Below are positions 17,371 through 28,039 of a stretch of DNA of 64,000 bases, in pieces. The position numbers were made by a program, and so were the translations under genes. The notes under the pieces were generated by a model. That model saw only the letters and a program-made list of their open reading frames with translations. It ran no database searches and was not told the origin of the DNA. Every line of letters starts with the position of its first letter. Positions within the stretch are counted from its first letter, which is position 1. Source of the stretch: Staphylococcus durrellii (lineage in GTDB: Bacteria > Bacillota > Bacilli > Staphylococcales > Staphylococcaceae). The DNA is taken from contig NZ_JADIIO010000001.1 in NCBI RefSeq assembly GCF_015594545.1, positions 310,001 through 374,000 of the forward strand, given 5' to 3'.

Positions 17371-18678
17371 ATGAAGAATTATCGTTATTTTATCATCGTT
17401 ATGATTATTGTTATGACTATGATAAATTACATTGACCGTGGAGGTATCTCCTACGCGCAAGAAGATATTATTAAAGAATTTGGATTTGATAATGTTGCTT
17501 GGGGAGCTATCTTAGGCTACTTTGGTTACGGGTATATGTTAGGTTCACTATTTGGTGGTGTACTATCTGATAAAAAGGGGCCGAAGTTCGTATGGATTGT
17601 TGCTGGAACATTATGGTCACTATTCGAAATAGCGATGGCTTTCGCAGGCGAATTAGGTATGGCTATTTTTGGTGGTTCAGCATTAGCAGGATTCGGTATG
17701 TTAAGAATTATATTTGGTTTTGCAGAAGGTCCGATCTTTTCTACAATTAGTAAAACAAACGCCAACTGGGCAGCACCTAAAGAGCGTGGTTTACTTTCAG
17801 CTTTAGGCTTAATAGGGGTACCACTTGGTGCATTAATTACTGCTCCAATCGTTTCAGGATTATTAACTATTACAAACTGGCGTGTATTATTTATATTAAT
17901 GGGTGTTCTAGGATTAATTTGGGTTGTTATTTGGGCTAAAGTCTTTACAGACTATCCAGAAGACAATAAAAAAGTATCGGCTAGAGAAGTTGAAGAAATT
18001 CGTTCAACTGAAGATACGATTAAAGGTGAGAAAACTGTAGAAACAGAACAAAATGCTCACGAAAAATGGTATCACTTCTTTAAAAGTCCGACACTCATTT
18101 TCAACACGATAGGTTACTTTGGTTTCCAATACATAAACTTTTTAATATTAACTTGGACGCCTAAATATTTACAAGATGAATATCATTTTGAGATTCAAGC
18201 GTTATGGTATTTAGGTATGATTCCGTGGATAGGGGCAGTATTTACAGCTTACTTTGGTGGCAGATTATCTGACTGGTTACGTCAGAAAACAGGCAGTTTA
18301 CGTATCGCAAGATCTGGTTTAGCTATTTTTGGAATGACGTTAGCGGCGATTTGTTTCCTTATCATTCCAACTACCGACAATATTGCCTTGATTTTAATAT
18401 TAATGATGTTAGGTAATGCATGTGTGTTTTTACCAAATGCGGTATATTGGGCAGTTGTTATCGATACGGCTCCAAAAAATTCAGGCACATTTGGTGGTAT
18501 TATGCACTTCTTCGTAAATTCTGCGACAATTATTGCACCAACATTAACAGGCATTTTAGTATCTGCCTATGGTTATGGTTCTATGTTCGTATCAGCAGTT
18601 GTTGCAGCTGTCATTGGTATAGTAGCAATGAGCTTCGTTAAACCAGGATTGAAAAAAATTAAGATACAAACAAATTAA
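17371..18678 (+). CDS. MFS transporter, anion:cation symporter type (hexuronate/aldarate-like)
   Basis: 435-residue 12-span transporter. NYIDRGGISYAQEDIIKEF near the N-terminus and GYGYMLGSLFGGVLSDKKGPK are characteristic of the ACS family (GudP, DgoT, ExuT relatives), which carry sugar acids such as glucarate, galactonate or hexuronates with protons. The start is ATG at 17371 after GGGTGGGGA. An earlier in-frame TTG gives 26 non-membrane residues and has no ribosome site. The cre upstream fits a carbon-source transporter. No sugar-acid catabolic gene lies beside it, so the substrate stays open. Confidence 0.8.
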   Translation: MKNYRYFIIVMIIVMTMINYIDRGGISYAQEDIIKEFGFDNVAWGAILGYFGYGYMLGSLFGGVLSDKKGPKFVWIVAGTLWSLFEIAMAFAGELGMAIFGGSALAGFGMLRIIFGFAEGPIFSTISKTNANWAAPKERGLLSALGLIGVPLGALITAPIVSGLLTITNWRVLFILMGVLGLIWVVIWAKVFTDYPEDNKKVSAREVEEIRSTEDTIKGEKTVETEQNAHEKWYHFFKSPTLIFNTIGYFGFQYINFLILTWTPKYLQDEYHFEIQALWYLGMIPWIGAVFTAYFGGRLSDWLRQKTGSLRIARSGLAIFGMTLAAICFLIIPTTDNIALILILMMLGNACVFLPNAVYWAVVIDTAPKNSGTFGGIMHFFVNSATIIAPTLTGILVSAYGYGSMFVSAVVAAVIGIVAMSFVKPGLKKIKIQTN

Positions 18679-18689
18679 TAAAGATAACA

Positions 18690-18725
18690 GAAGCTGAGAC
18701 TTGATTAATGTCTCAGCTTCTTTTT
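18690..18725. terminator. Terminator between ACS transporter and panE
   Basis: Perfect 11-bp stem GAAGCTGAGAC / GTCTCAGCTTC followed by TTTTT. One of three GAGACA/GGGACA-type hairpins in the window. Confidence 0.9.
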
Positions 18726-18733
18726 GCGGATTA

Positions 18734-19591
18734 CTAATTGTGCAAATAACCATGGAGTAAAGTATAAGTTGTTGTAATAGTTGGTATAGCTAAATTATGT
18801 TTTTGACCTGTACGGTATATATACCCTTGAATCGCTTCTACTTCTATTGGTCTCCCAGCACTTATGTCATAATACATACTAGTACCCATTTCGTCTGGAT
18901 ATCCTTCGTAAATAGTCATGATTTGCGTCACAATGTCTTCCGGCAAGTTCACGCCTTCTGTTAATGCAATTTGAGCACCTTCGTCGATTAATTGGCGACA
19001 TAAATGATTTACTTTATTATTTTTAAGTACTTTTGCTGTCGATCGTGTTAATGCAGTGACAGTATTAATGCCTAAGTTAACGAGTAATTTATACCAAATC
19101 GTGTCTTCTATGTGTTGCTCTAGTTTTAAGTCTAAGTTTGTCGGAGCTAATAGTTGGGCTAGATCACGTGTCTCTGGGCTATCTTGAACGTGTAAACGCT
19201 CATCTCTAAAATGGGTCACGGTATTTTGCTCTTTCTGACCACTAATATAAACGACAGCTTGATAGACGTTCGGCAATGCTAATGTTTCTAAATTTGTACG
19301 CCCGTTTTGCGCTAACATTATAATGCTATCTTGGTGTGTAATACGTTTAATATCTTCTATTATCGTATCTAGTTGATATGTTTTTACTGCCACAAACAAG
19401 ACATCAACTTTAGTTGTCGTTGCTGCTGAAGATTGCACTTGTAATTGGTGCATAGGCATGTGATTTCCCGGGTAATATGATAGTGTTGCGTTCTCTCTAC
19501 CTAAGAGTAACGTATCGCTAAAGTGTTGTTGTAACTCAAAGGCAATAGTTGATCCTACTGCACCGGGACCAATAACGGCGAATTTTGTCAT
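18734..19591 (-). CDS. panE: 2-dehydropantoate 2-reductase (ketopantoate reductase)
   Basis: NADPH-dependent reductase that makes pantoate from ketopantoate, second step of the pantothenate route to coenzyme A. The 285-residue protein starts with the Rossmann motif VIGPGAVGSTIAFEL (GxGxxG at residues 8-13). The C-terminal domain has WYKLLVNLGINTVTALT and MYYDISAGRPIEVEAIQGY, the substrate-domain signature of PanE/ApbA. It is divergent from panBCD across a 72-base gap, so the four genes probably share regulation. A second panE-like gene lies at 58736-59653. Confidence 0.9.
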   Translation of the reverse strand: MTKFAVIGPGAVGSTIAFELQQHFSDTLLLGRENATLSYYPGNHMPMHQLQVQSSAATTTKVDVLFVAVKTYQLDTIIEDIKRITHQDSIIMLAQNGRTNLETLALPNVYQAVVYISGQKEQNTVTHFRDERLHVQDSPETRDLAQLLAPTNLDLKLEQHIEDTIWYKLLVNLGINTVTALTRSTAKVLKNNKVNHLCRQLIDEGAQIALTEGVNLPEDIVTQIMTIYEGYPDEMGTSMYYDISAGRPIEVEAIQGYIYRTGQKHNLAIPTITTTYTLLHGYLHN

Positions 19592-19663
19592 GTTTAGTAC
19601 TTCCTTTTTTTGTATGAATTCTATATACTATTGCTAATATTATAACAAATAAGGAGAATAATA

Positions 19664-21327
<1,664 letters not shown>

Positions 21328-21328
21328 G

Positions 21329-21712
21329 ATGATTAGAACAATGATGAATGCAAAGATTCATAGAGCTAGAGTAACAGAATCCAATTTAAATTATGTAGGT
21401 AGTATTACTATTGATAAAGATATACTTGAAGCGGTAGATATTTCACCTAATGAAAAAGTAGCAATTGTTAATAATAATAATGGTGCACGTTTTGAAACGT
21501 ATGTTATTGAAGGCGAAAGAGGTAGTGGGAAGATTTGTTTGAATGGTGCTGCTTCAAGATTAGTCGAAGTAGATGATGTTGTTATCATTATGACTTATGT
21601 TCAATTGAACGAAGAAGAGTTAATTAATCATGCACCTAAAGTAGCAGTTATGGATGAACAAAATACGATTACTCAAATGATACATGAGCGTGAAAATGAA
21701 ACAGTCTTATAA
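21329..21712 (+). CDS. panD: Aspartate 1-decarboxylase proenzyme
   Basis: Pyruvoyl enzyme that makes beta-alanine from aspartate for PanC. The 127-residue proenzyme has the self-cleavage site G24-S25 in NYVGSITID, where Ser25 becomes the pyruvoyl group; Tyr22 is next to it. The later [20 protein letters not shown] segment is typical. Last gene of panBCD, followed by a strong terminator. It lets this organism make pantothenate without external beta-alanine. Confidence 0.95.
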   Translation: MIRTMMNAKIHRARVTESNLNYVGSITIDKDILEAVDISPNEKVAIVNNNNGARFETYVIEGERGSGKICLNGAASRLVEVDDVVIIMTYVQLNEEELINHAPKVAVMDEQNTITQMIHERENETVL

Positions 21713-21721
21713 TATATCAAT

Positions 21722-21757
21722 AAGAGACCTAAACATAATGTTTAAGGTCTCTTTTAA
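21722..21757. terminator. Terminator between panD and the nucleoside hydrolase gene
   Basis: AAGAGACC, inner AAACAT / ATGTTT, then GGTCTCTTTT: long interrupted stem with T tract between convergent genes. Confidence 0.9.
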
Positions 21758-21761
21758 TGTT

Positions 21762-22703
21762 TTAATGGATAACTTTTTTAGCTAGTGAAGTGATATAATT
21801 AAAAAAAGCATCATGTTCAACGTGATTTACTAGATTTATTTCTCGACCATGTACTTCGTCTATATAGGTTTTGCCTTGACTAGGACCGTTAGTAATAACA
21901 GAAGCTTTAACTTTTTGTTTTTTTACAAGTTCGGGTTTGCCTATATAAGCAGTAGTTAATACATCCCATAAGAAATAAGTTGAATTAGTTTGGAAATGTG
22001 TGAGTGGTGGCACGGCGGCATAACAAACGCCTAAAAAATCTACACCGGTATGATGACGTTCTTGTGCCCACATTTTTCTTACTTTCCATGTTAAAGGCAC
22101 TTGGTTCGTACTTTCTAACGCTATCATCTCTATAGGTATAGAAGTTTTGAAAACTGCAGCAACAGCTTCTGGATCCCAGAAGGCATTCCACTCGGCTGTG
22201 CCATCATGTTCAGGTTCTTCAACATTACCTTTATCTAAAAATGTGCCGCCCATCCAAACCAATCGCTCGATTTGATTTTCGATGGAAGGTTCCAATGATA
22301 AAGCTTTTGCTAAATCAGTAAGTGGACCTGTAAATAATAGTGTAACCTTGCTTGAAGATTGTTTTAATTTTTGGACAATATCTTCGGCGGCTGTATGGGT
22401 CGTTTGATATGACAAATCATTTATCGCTTCATTGAGAATAGGCAAGGAATCTATGAAAAATGCATGCATACGCCATTCTTTTGGGAGGGGGTTTTTTCCT
22501 CTTTCAGTAGATGCAGCCACATCTAGTTTAGTTTGACCAAAACGGGTGATGATTTTTTGAGAAGCACTAGTAGCAGGTTCTACATAGCTATCTGCACCAA
22601 TAGCACTTACACCGATAAGATTAATATCGTCCATTTGTAATAGTAAAAATAATGAGATTAAGTCATCTACGCCACCATCATGATTAAAATAAATATGTTT
22701 CAT
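21762..22703 (-). CDS. Inosine/uridine-preferring nucleoside hydrolase family protein
   Basis: 313-residue member of the calcium-dependent nucleoside hydrolase fold, which cleaves the N-glycosidic bond of nucleosides for salvage. The N-terminal metal loop reads NHDGGVDD (residues 7-14) where the family consensus is DxDPGxDD. D9, D13 and D14 are kept, but the first Asp is Asn and the Pro is Gly. LLFTGPLTDLAKALS and LVWMGGTF are the expected central segments. GGGAGG precedes the ATG at 22703. The altered loop suggests a divergent subgroup, perhaps with another substrate. Confidence 0.8.
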   Translation of the reverse strand: MKHIYFNHDGGVDDLISLFLLLQMDDINLIGVSAIGADSYVEPATSASQKIITRFGQTKLDVAASTERGKNPLPKEWRMHAFFIDSLPILNEAINDLSYQTTHTAAEDIVQKLKQSSSKVTLLFTGPLTDLAKALSLEPSIENQIERLVWMGGTFLDKGNVEEPEHDGTAEWNAFWDPEAVAAVFKTSIPIEMIALESTNQVPLTWKVRKMWAQERHHTGVDFLGVCYAAVPPLTHFQTNSTYFLWDVLTTAYIGKPELVKKQKVKASVITNGPSQGKTYIDEVHGREINLVNHVEHDAFFNYITSLAKKVIH

Positions 22704-22773
22704 ATTTCGATCCTCCCTTTACTTTTATACTAATTTTATTATAGCATGGTGTGTTTTGATAATCGGTGACAAA

Positions 22774-22812
22774 AAAAGAGTCTGAGACATCATACTTGTC
22801 TCAGACTCTTTT
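22774..22812. terminator. Terminator serving the TPR-TagF gene
   Basis: 15-bp perfect stem AAAAGAGTCTGAGAC / GTCTCAGACTCTTTT. The A and T tracts make it usable from either side. It contains the same CTGAGAC core as the hairpin at 18690. Confidence 0.9.
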
Positions 22813-22818
22813 AAATTA

Positions 22819-25734
22819 TTAATTTTTATCAGATAGCATTTCGTATATGCCTTGCCAATATGGAGACGTTTGTTCTAAATTTTCTACGTATTCAAATGTA
22901 CTATCTCCAAATAAACGGCGCGTTTCTCTTTCGTAAGCAGCCTTACGTGCCTGTTTCATTGTGACATCATGATATACATTTTCTTTTTTTAGGTCAGCAA
23001 TTGCTATCATTTCTTTTAAAGTCATCGGCATAGGGCCAGCATGAGCAAGAAAATTGGTTGAATCATCTAATTGATTCATATAGTTGAATTTTTCAGCGTC
23101 TTCACTGATTTGTTTTTTTAACATAATAGAAACACTATGACCGTCAGCAATCCGATTATTCACATCTTTTACAAATGTTGGTAGCACGTCCGTGTCGGAG
23201 AAGTTGCCACCTAAATATAAATCGCGTTGTTTATAGTTGTTCTCTTTTATAATCTCAACTTGGCTTGTGTCACCATAAAAGAACCATTTTGCCACGGCTT
23301 CACCTGAATGACCTTTGTCTAATGGGCAGAATTTATCTTTAGCTGTTAAATACTGTGGTGAAGGTGTAGGATCTGTTAAACCTTTTTGAACAGCATTTAC
23401 CAGTTCTTCTGTAGATTTAGCGATAAAACCAGGTAACTCATCAGTAGACAAATTTAATCCTCTATTTGCTACGTACTCATCTATATCATAAATATAATGG
23501 ACTATTGGGCGTTCAGTCGGTATAAAATCAAAAAATACACTTGAGTAGTCTGAAATAATCACATCAGTAATGTTTAATAATTCATTTGTTGCAATATCAT
23601 TAGGCGGCAATATTATATTTTCAGGTAGTTTCACATTCTTTAAAAGTCCTTGAGTTATAGTATGGCCACGGAATAATATGTTGGCATCTAATTTAGCTAA
23701 TTGTGATAAATCATTCACTAGTTTTTCAGTGTCGAAACTATTTCCTTTTTTATTTTCGCCACGCCATGTCGGCGCATATAACACAATTTTTTTAGTTTTA
23801 TCTAGATTGTTAATATGGTTCTTCATGTATTCTTGTAGTTCTTCACTAGCATTTAAAGTTACGTCTATACGAGGGTAACCTGCTTTCGCCATTTGCCCAG
23901 AATAGATACCTTCGATTGAGTAAGCAGATTTTTGTTTGCCTACCATAAAATCATTCGGCGACAAAATATGTGTCGCTTGTAAAAGGTTTCGTGTGCTGCC
24001 AGCTACCCCCAGTTGCGTACCTGCACTGTCACGACCTACAGTTTTATAAAATACCCCATGAGTCGTTTGTAAATATTTTTGGTCAGGTTTACGTGTAATA
24101 AAGTCACTAAACGTTGAATTACAAATCAAATATTTAGCGATAGAAATATATTTGAAATAAGCATCTGAATTACGTTTTACAAAGATAATATTATCTCTCT
24201 GTCTTAGTAATTTAGGAATATTATCGAAATTATTTACAACCCATACATGAGTAAAATCTTCAAAGTCTTTGTGATCTAGCACATAATCAAACACGCCAGC
24301 TGGGTTACACATAACACGCGCGCCACTTAAACTTTCGTAAAATACCATTTTGTCATCTATGTTGTAATGCTCGTAACTAATACCATAACGAATAGATAAT
24401 TTTTTAATATTTTTTTCGTAAGTTGCTTTACCCATATTACTTGGCATACTAAATAGTTCAGCTTCATTATAAGCATCTAATGCTTGTTCAAATTTACCTA
24501 ATTTATTATAGATTCGGGCAAGTTTACGGTAGTTACCTGGTCTATGAGTCTGTTGACGCTGAATTGCACTTTCGAACCATTTCTCGGCATTTTTAAAATC
24601 ACCGATATCTTCATAACTAACAGCTAAATTATAATGCCATGGAGATAACACCTTATCTCTTTGTAATGCTTGTTCAAAGTAATGAATTGCATTGTGAGGT
24701 TGCTTTAACTTTCTATAAAGAGTCCCAATTTTGTAAATTAGGGACGCATCATCAGGTAAATAATCCAATTGTTTTATAAATGCATCAACCGCTAATTGCC
24801 AATGCTCATTTTTTTCATGAATTACGCCAATTCCCCAAGTATGTGCTTTGTTGTCACCACTTAAATACACTGCTTCATTAAAACTATTATCAGCTGAAAC
24901 ATTATCTTTTAATTTAAGTTGGATTAATCCAAGCTCATAATTTAAGTTTGAAAGTTCTCTAGCAGAATATTGATCCACAGAATTATTGATTGTGTGTTTA
25001 TAATAGTCTACAGCTTCTTGATGTTTTCCCTGTTTGTCGTAATATCTAGCTAATTGATAAGATTTTGCAACGTCTGTGGGATGTGATGCTAAATATTTTT
25101 TAATATAAGGTACAGCTTTGTTATATTGCTTGTGCTTTTTATAAGCGTCGATAATTAATAATAAAGCTTTGGCATTAGCTGTATAACGAGATAAATAATA
25201 GTTCGCGTGTTCAATTGTGTGGTTATATTCTTTTAGTTTTAAGTAATATTGAGCTATTTCTAAATGATATTCATAGTCATTAGGGTGTTGCTTTAAATAT
25301 TGAGCTAAATAACTTACAGCTGTTTTAGTATTATGAAGTTTTAATTGTGTTCGTACCATTTTTAATAAAGCTTGACTGTCTTGATGATAGTATTTTAAAT
25401 AATCAGCTAAAAAGTCTATATATTGTTGTGGCTTATTTTGTTGTTCTAAAATTAAAGCCTTTTGTTTGTAGAACAAATAGCGTTGCTCTCTAGTTACGTG
25501 GTCTATAGCTTTATTAATATAATGTAATGCGTCATTCCATTTGTGTTGATTAAATGCCAAATTTGAAAGTTCCGCATAATAACCAGCTTGCTTTTTTAAC
25601 AAGGGGTATAAATTTTTTAAACTATCATATTTAATTGCATCATCTGTATTCTCATTAGCCGTTTTATATGAATAATACGCCACGGGCAGTTTCAAGATGT
25701 TTTTTACTTTTTTTAAATTGTTTTGAATAGGCAC
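22819..25734 (-). CDS. TPR-repeat protein fused to CDP-glycerol glycerophosphotransferase domain
   Basis: 971-residue fusion. Residues about 50-440 are a run of tetratricopeptide-like helical pairs (for example YYLKLKEYNHTIEHANYYLSRY, YRKLKQPHNAIHYFEQAL). Residues about 460-820 are a TagF-type domain that adds glycerol- or ribitol-phosphate units to wall teichoic acid: conserved H559 in TTHGVFYK, YAPTWRG at 653-659, H691 in FRGH and SDYSS at 729-733. A tail of about 140 residues follows (LYLGGNFSDTDVLPTF...). The start is GTG at 25734 with AAGGATG 9 bases before. It stands alone, away from tag/tar genes; the polymer it acts on is unknown. Confidence 0.82.
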   Translation of the reverse strand: MPIQNNLKKVKNILKLPVAYYSYKTANENTDDAIKYDSLKNLYPLLKKQAGYYAELSNLAFNQHKWNDALHYINKAIDHVTREQRYLFYKQKALILEQQNKPQQYIDFLADYLKYYHQDSQALLKMVRTQLKLHNTKTAVSYLAQYLKQHPNDYEYHLEIAQYYLKLKEYNHTIEHANYYLSRYTANAKALLLIIDAYKKHKQYNKAVPYIKKYLASHPTDVAKSYQLARYYDKQGKHQEAVDYYKHTINNSVDQYSARELSNLNYELGLIQLKLKDNVSADNSFNEAVYLSGDNKAHTWGIGVIHEKNEHWQLAVDAFIKQLDYLPDDASLIYKIGTLYRKLKQPHNAIHYFEQALQRDKVLSPWHYNLAVSYEDIGDFKNAEKWFESAIQRQQTHRPGNYRKLARIYNKLGKFEQALDAYNEAELFSMPSNMGKATYEKNIKKLSIRYGISYEHYNIDDKMVFYESLSGARVMCNPAGVFDYVLDHKDFEDFTHVWVVNNFDNIPKLLRQRDNIIFVKRNSDAYFKYISIAKYLICNSTFSDFITRKPDQKYLQTTHGVFYKTVGRDSAGTQLGVAGSTRNLLQATHILSPNDFMVGKQKSAYSIEGIYSGQMAKAGYPRIDVTLNASEELQEYMKNHINNLDKTKKIVLYAPTWRGENKKGNSFDTEKLVNDLSQLAKLDANILFRGHTITQGLLKNVKLPENIILPPNDIATNELLNITDVIISDYSSVFFDFIPTERPIVHYIYDIDEYVANRGLNLSTDELPGFIAKSTEELVNAVQKGLTDPTPSPQYLTAKDKFCPLDKGHSGEAVAKWFFYGDTSQVEIIKENNYKQRDLYLGGNFSDTDVLPTFVKDVNNRIADGHSVSIMLKKQISEDAEKFNYMNQLDDSTNFLAHAGPMPMTLKEMIAIADLKKENVYHDVTMKQARKAAYERETRRLFGDSTFEYVENLEQTSPYWQGIYEMLSDKN

Positions 25735-26072
25735 CTACATACATCCTTGTCTTTAATTCATTTGAGTTAATTTCAGTTCATAAATAATCGTAGTTCATTT
25801 AATATAACCTCAAACGAATTATACTACATTTTATGCAATATTAAAAAGTAATCGAAATAAAATTAATCAATATATAAAGTGTTAATTAATACATTTATAA
25901 TAAGTAGATAAATTATAAAATCGAGATATAAAATAATTAATTCATAGTGAAAATAAAAAAGTAATATAATGAAACAACTGTAAAATTAAACTATCACTTT
26001 TTGTAATAATGTGTTTATTAACAATTTAATAGGATATTTGTTTAAATAGATATAAATAAGGGGTGTTTTAAT
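25735..26072. other. AT-rich divergent promoter region
   Basis: 338 bases between two divergent genes with no plausible gene. It is strongly A/T-rich with several TAATTAAT-like tracts. I see no cre, riboswitch or convincing dyad. Confidence 0.5.
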
Positions 26073-27458
26073 GTGAAATTCAAAAAAGAACATGTTAATT
26101 ATGTGGACTCAAGTAAGACTACTAAAAGTGTCGTTGCGACGGGAATAGGTAACGCGATTGAGTGGTTTGATTTTGGGTTATATGCACAATTAGCAGTTAT
26201 TTTAAGTCATAATTTCTTTGGAAATATGCCACAGGAAATACAAATGGCATCTACTTTTGCGGTCTTTGCCTTTGCTTTTATTGTCAGACCTGTGGGCGGT
26301 ATCTTTTTCAGTCATCTTGGGGATAAGCATGGTAGAAAGCTTGTATTAGCGACAACGATTATATTAATGGCTGTATCCACATTAGTTTTGGGTTTATTAC
26401 CAACACAACAACAAATTGGTATTTGGGCACCAATATTACTACTCGTAGTTAGAATGATTCAATCATTCTCAACAGGCGGTGAATACGCTGGTGCAATGAC
26501 ATATATAGCCGAAACTTCTCCAGATAAAACACGTGGGAAATTAGGTAGTGGTTTGGAGATAGGTACACTTAGTGGTAGCATAATGGCGGCTATTTTAGCT
26601 GGTATAATGTATTCACTTTTAAGTGATCAACAAATGCAAGATTGGGGTTGGAGAATTCCGTTCATTATTGCTGCACCATTGGGCATTATCGGACTATTCC
26701 TTCGTACTACATTAGATGAAAGTCCGGCTTACGAATCGACATTAGAAGAAAAAGAAGAACTAGAATATTCTTATTTAGATATTTTTAAATATTATTGGAA
26801 AGATGTTCTAGTATGTTTTACAGGTGTAGCCTTTTTAAACGTAGCTAATTATATGGTGTTATCATTTATGCCTTCATTCTTAAATAGTACGCTTAGCCTT
26901 GGCGGAACAGTTAGTTCTATATTAAGTACTATTACGATGGCTATCATGATTCCAGCTGTCTTTTTCTTCGGCTGGTATAGCGACAAAGTCGGAAATAAAC
27001 AAGCAACAATGTTTGGTTTAGTAGGTTTCAGTCTATTTTCTATTTTAGCTTTCTACTTGATGAGCATACCTTCTATACCTTTAGTTATTGTGGGGTTATT
27101 TATTATAGCGCTCTTCATGGCAACATTTGAGGGTGTCATGCCTTCAGTCTTACCGAGTATGTTCCATACTAAAGTAAGGTTAAGAACATTATCATTAGTA
27201 TATAATATTGGTGCAGCAGTGTTTGGTGGTTTAACGCCATTTATTTTATCTACATTAGTTAGTACTACTGGACAAAAGATTGCGCCTTCATATTATTTAA
27301 TGTTTATTAACGTAGTAGGGCTAATTATCTTCGGGTTTATGTTTAAATCTACGTCAAACAAATCATTGCGTGGCGCATATCCTAATGTTGAAAATAAATC
27401 TGATTACGAGGAAGTCATAAAAAATCCAAAGGATGCACTTTGGTGGGATAAAGAATAA
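26073..27458 (+). CDS. MFS metabolite:H+ symporter, ProP-like
   Basis: 461-residue 12-span transporter of the MHS family, whose members take up proline, betaine, citrate, shikimate or related solutes. GNAIEWFDFGLYAQLAVIL at the N-terminus, AFIVRPVGGIFFSHLGDKHGRK (motif A) and RMIQSFSTGGEYAGAMTYIAETSP are family hallmarks and closest to ProP. The start is a GTG because the overlapping ATG at 26071 is followed directly by a stop. AAGGGGTG lies upstream. Osmolyte uptake is plausible but not shown. Confidence 0.78.
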   Translation: MKFKKEHVNYVDSSKTTKSVVATGIGNAIEWFDFGLYAQLAVILSHNFFGNMPQEIQMASTFAVFAFAFIVRPVGGIFFSHLGDKHGRKLVLATTIILMAVSTLVLGLLPTQQQIGIWAPILLLVVRMIQSFSTGGEYAGAMTYIAETSPDKTRGKLGSGLEIGTLSGSIMAAILAGIMYSLLSDQQMQDWGWRIPFIIAAPLGIIGLFLRTTLDESPAYESTLEEKEELEYSYLDIFKYYWKDVLVCFTGVAFLNVANYMVLSFMPSFLNSTLSLGGTVSSILSTITMAIMIPAVFFFGWYSDKVGNKQATMFGLVGFSLFSILAFYLMSIPSIPLVIVGLFIIALFMATFEGVMPSVLPSMFHTKVRLRTLSLVYNIGAAVFGGLTPFILSTLVSTTGQKIAPSYYLMFINVVGLIIFGFMFKSTSNKSLRGAYPNVENKSDYEEVIKNPKDALWWDKE

Positions 27459-27472
27459 AATATTTATATATT

Positions 27473-27520
27473 AAAAACCTATATTCACGCAAAAAAATAC
27501 TGCGTAAATATAGGTTTTTA
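27473..27520. terminator. Terminator after the ProP-like gene
   Basis: AAAAACCTATATT and inner ACGCA / TGCGT pairing close to AATATAGGTTTTT; A and T tracts on both sides. Confidence 0.9.
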
Positions 27521-28039
27521 ATATGGTTATTAAGGGCTCGTAGTATAAAAAATCAAGATTAAATGTTACCATAAGTGATTGCTATTTGTGTTACATGACA
27601 AACAAGCAAATTTAAGGTTTTAAGCTAAATATAAAAGAAAAATTACACTATATTAAAGAAAACATAAGTAAAGATGTAAAATTGCAATAATAATTTTTTA
27701 GAATGCTTAAATTAGATTTGCAAACTGTTGTAGAGCTATTTAGAATGATATTTTATTTGATATGGCTCATAGTAAATATATCCGTTAAATGAATAAATAA
27801 TTAGCATATCAAACGGCCACACCACCACAAAACAAAAGGTTTAAAGTTCATTTAGTTCATATTATTGAATATGCAATTTTCATCCATATAGTGTATTAAA
27901 ATGCAAAAAATGTTATATCTTTTTCTAGTTTGACTGATTTGTAAATATGCGTATAATAACAGACTATACAATAAATTGAATATTGTTGTTACACAACATA
28001 AATTTTAACTTTTAAAGACGAAAAAGAGTAGGGGTTTTT
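27521..28039. other. 519-base gap upstream of the APC permease
   Basis: AT-rich, no frame of gene quality. Only a strong promoter near its right end is clear. The stretch near 27815-27832 (GGCCACACCACCACAAAAC) is richer in C than its surroundings and unexplained. No tRNA, riboswitch or repeat was recognised. Confidence 0.5.
27930..27957 (+). promoter_or_regulatory. Promoter of the APC permease gene
   Basis: TTGACT (27930-27935), 16-base spacer, perfect -10 TATAAT (27952-27957), about 80 bases before the start codon. Confidence 0.7.

Noticed and set aside
18282..18554. 90-residue minus-strand open frame
   Set aside because: Lies entirely within the ACS transporter gene, antisense, with no ribosome site; a coding-frame shadow. 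Likewise the minus-strand frames at 40404-40736, 53946-54302 and 50261-50890.
15234..18678. The two MFS genes, GNAT gene and small ROK-like gene as one functional cluster
   Set aside because: Different strands, separate promoters and terminators, and no shared pathway; adjacency alone is not evidence.
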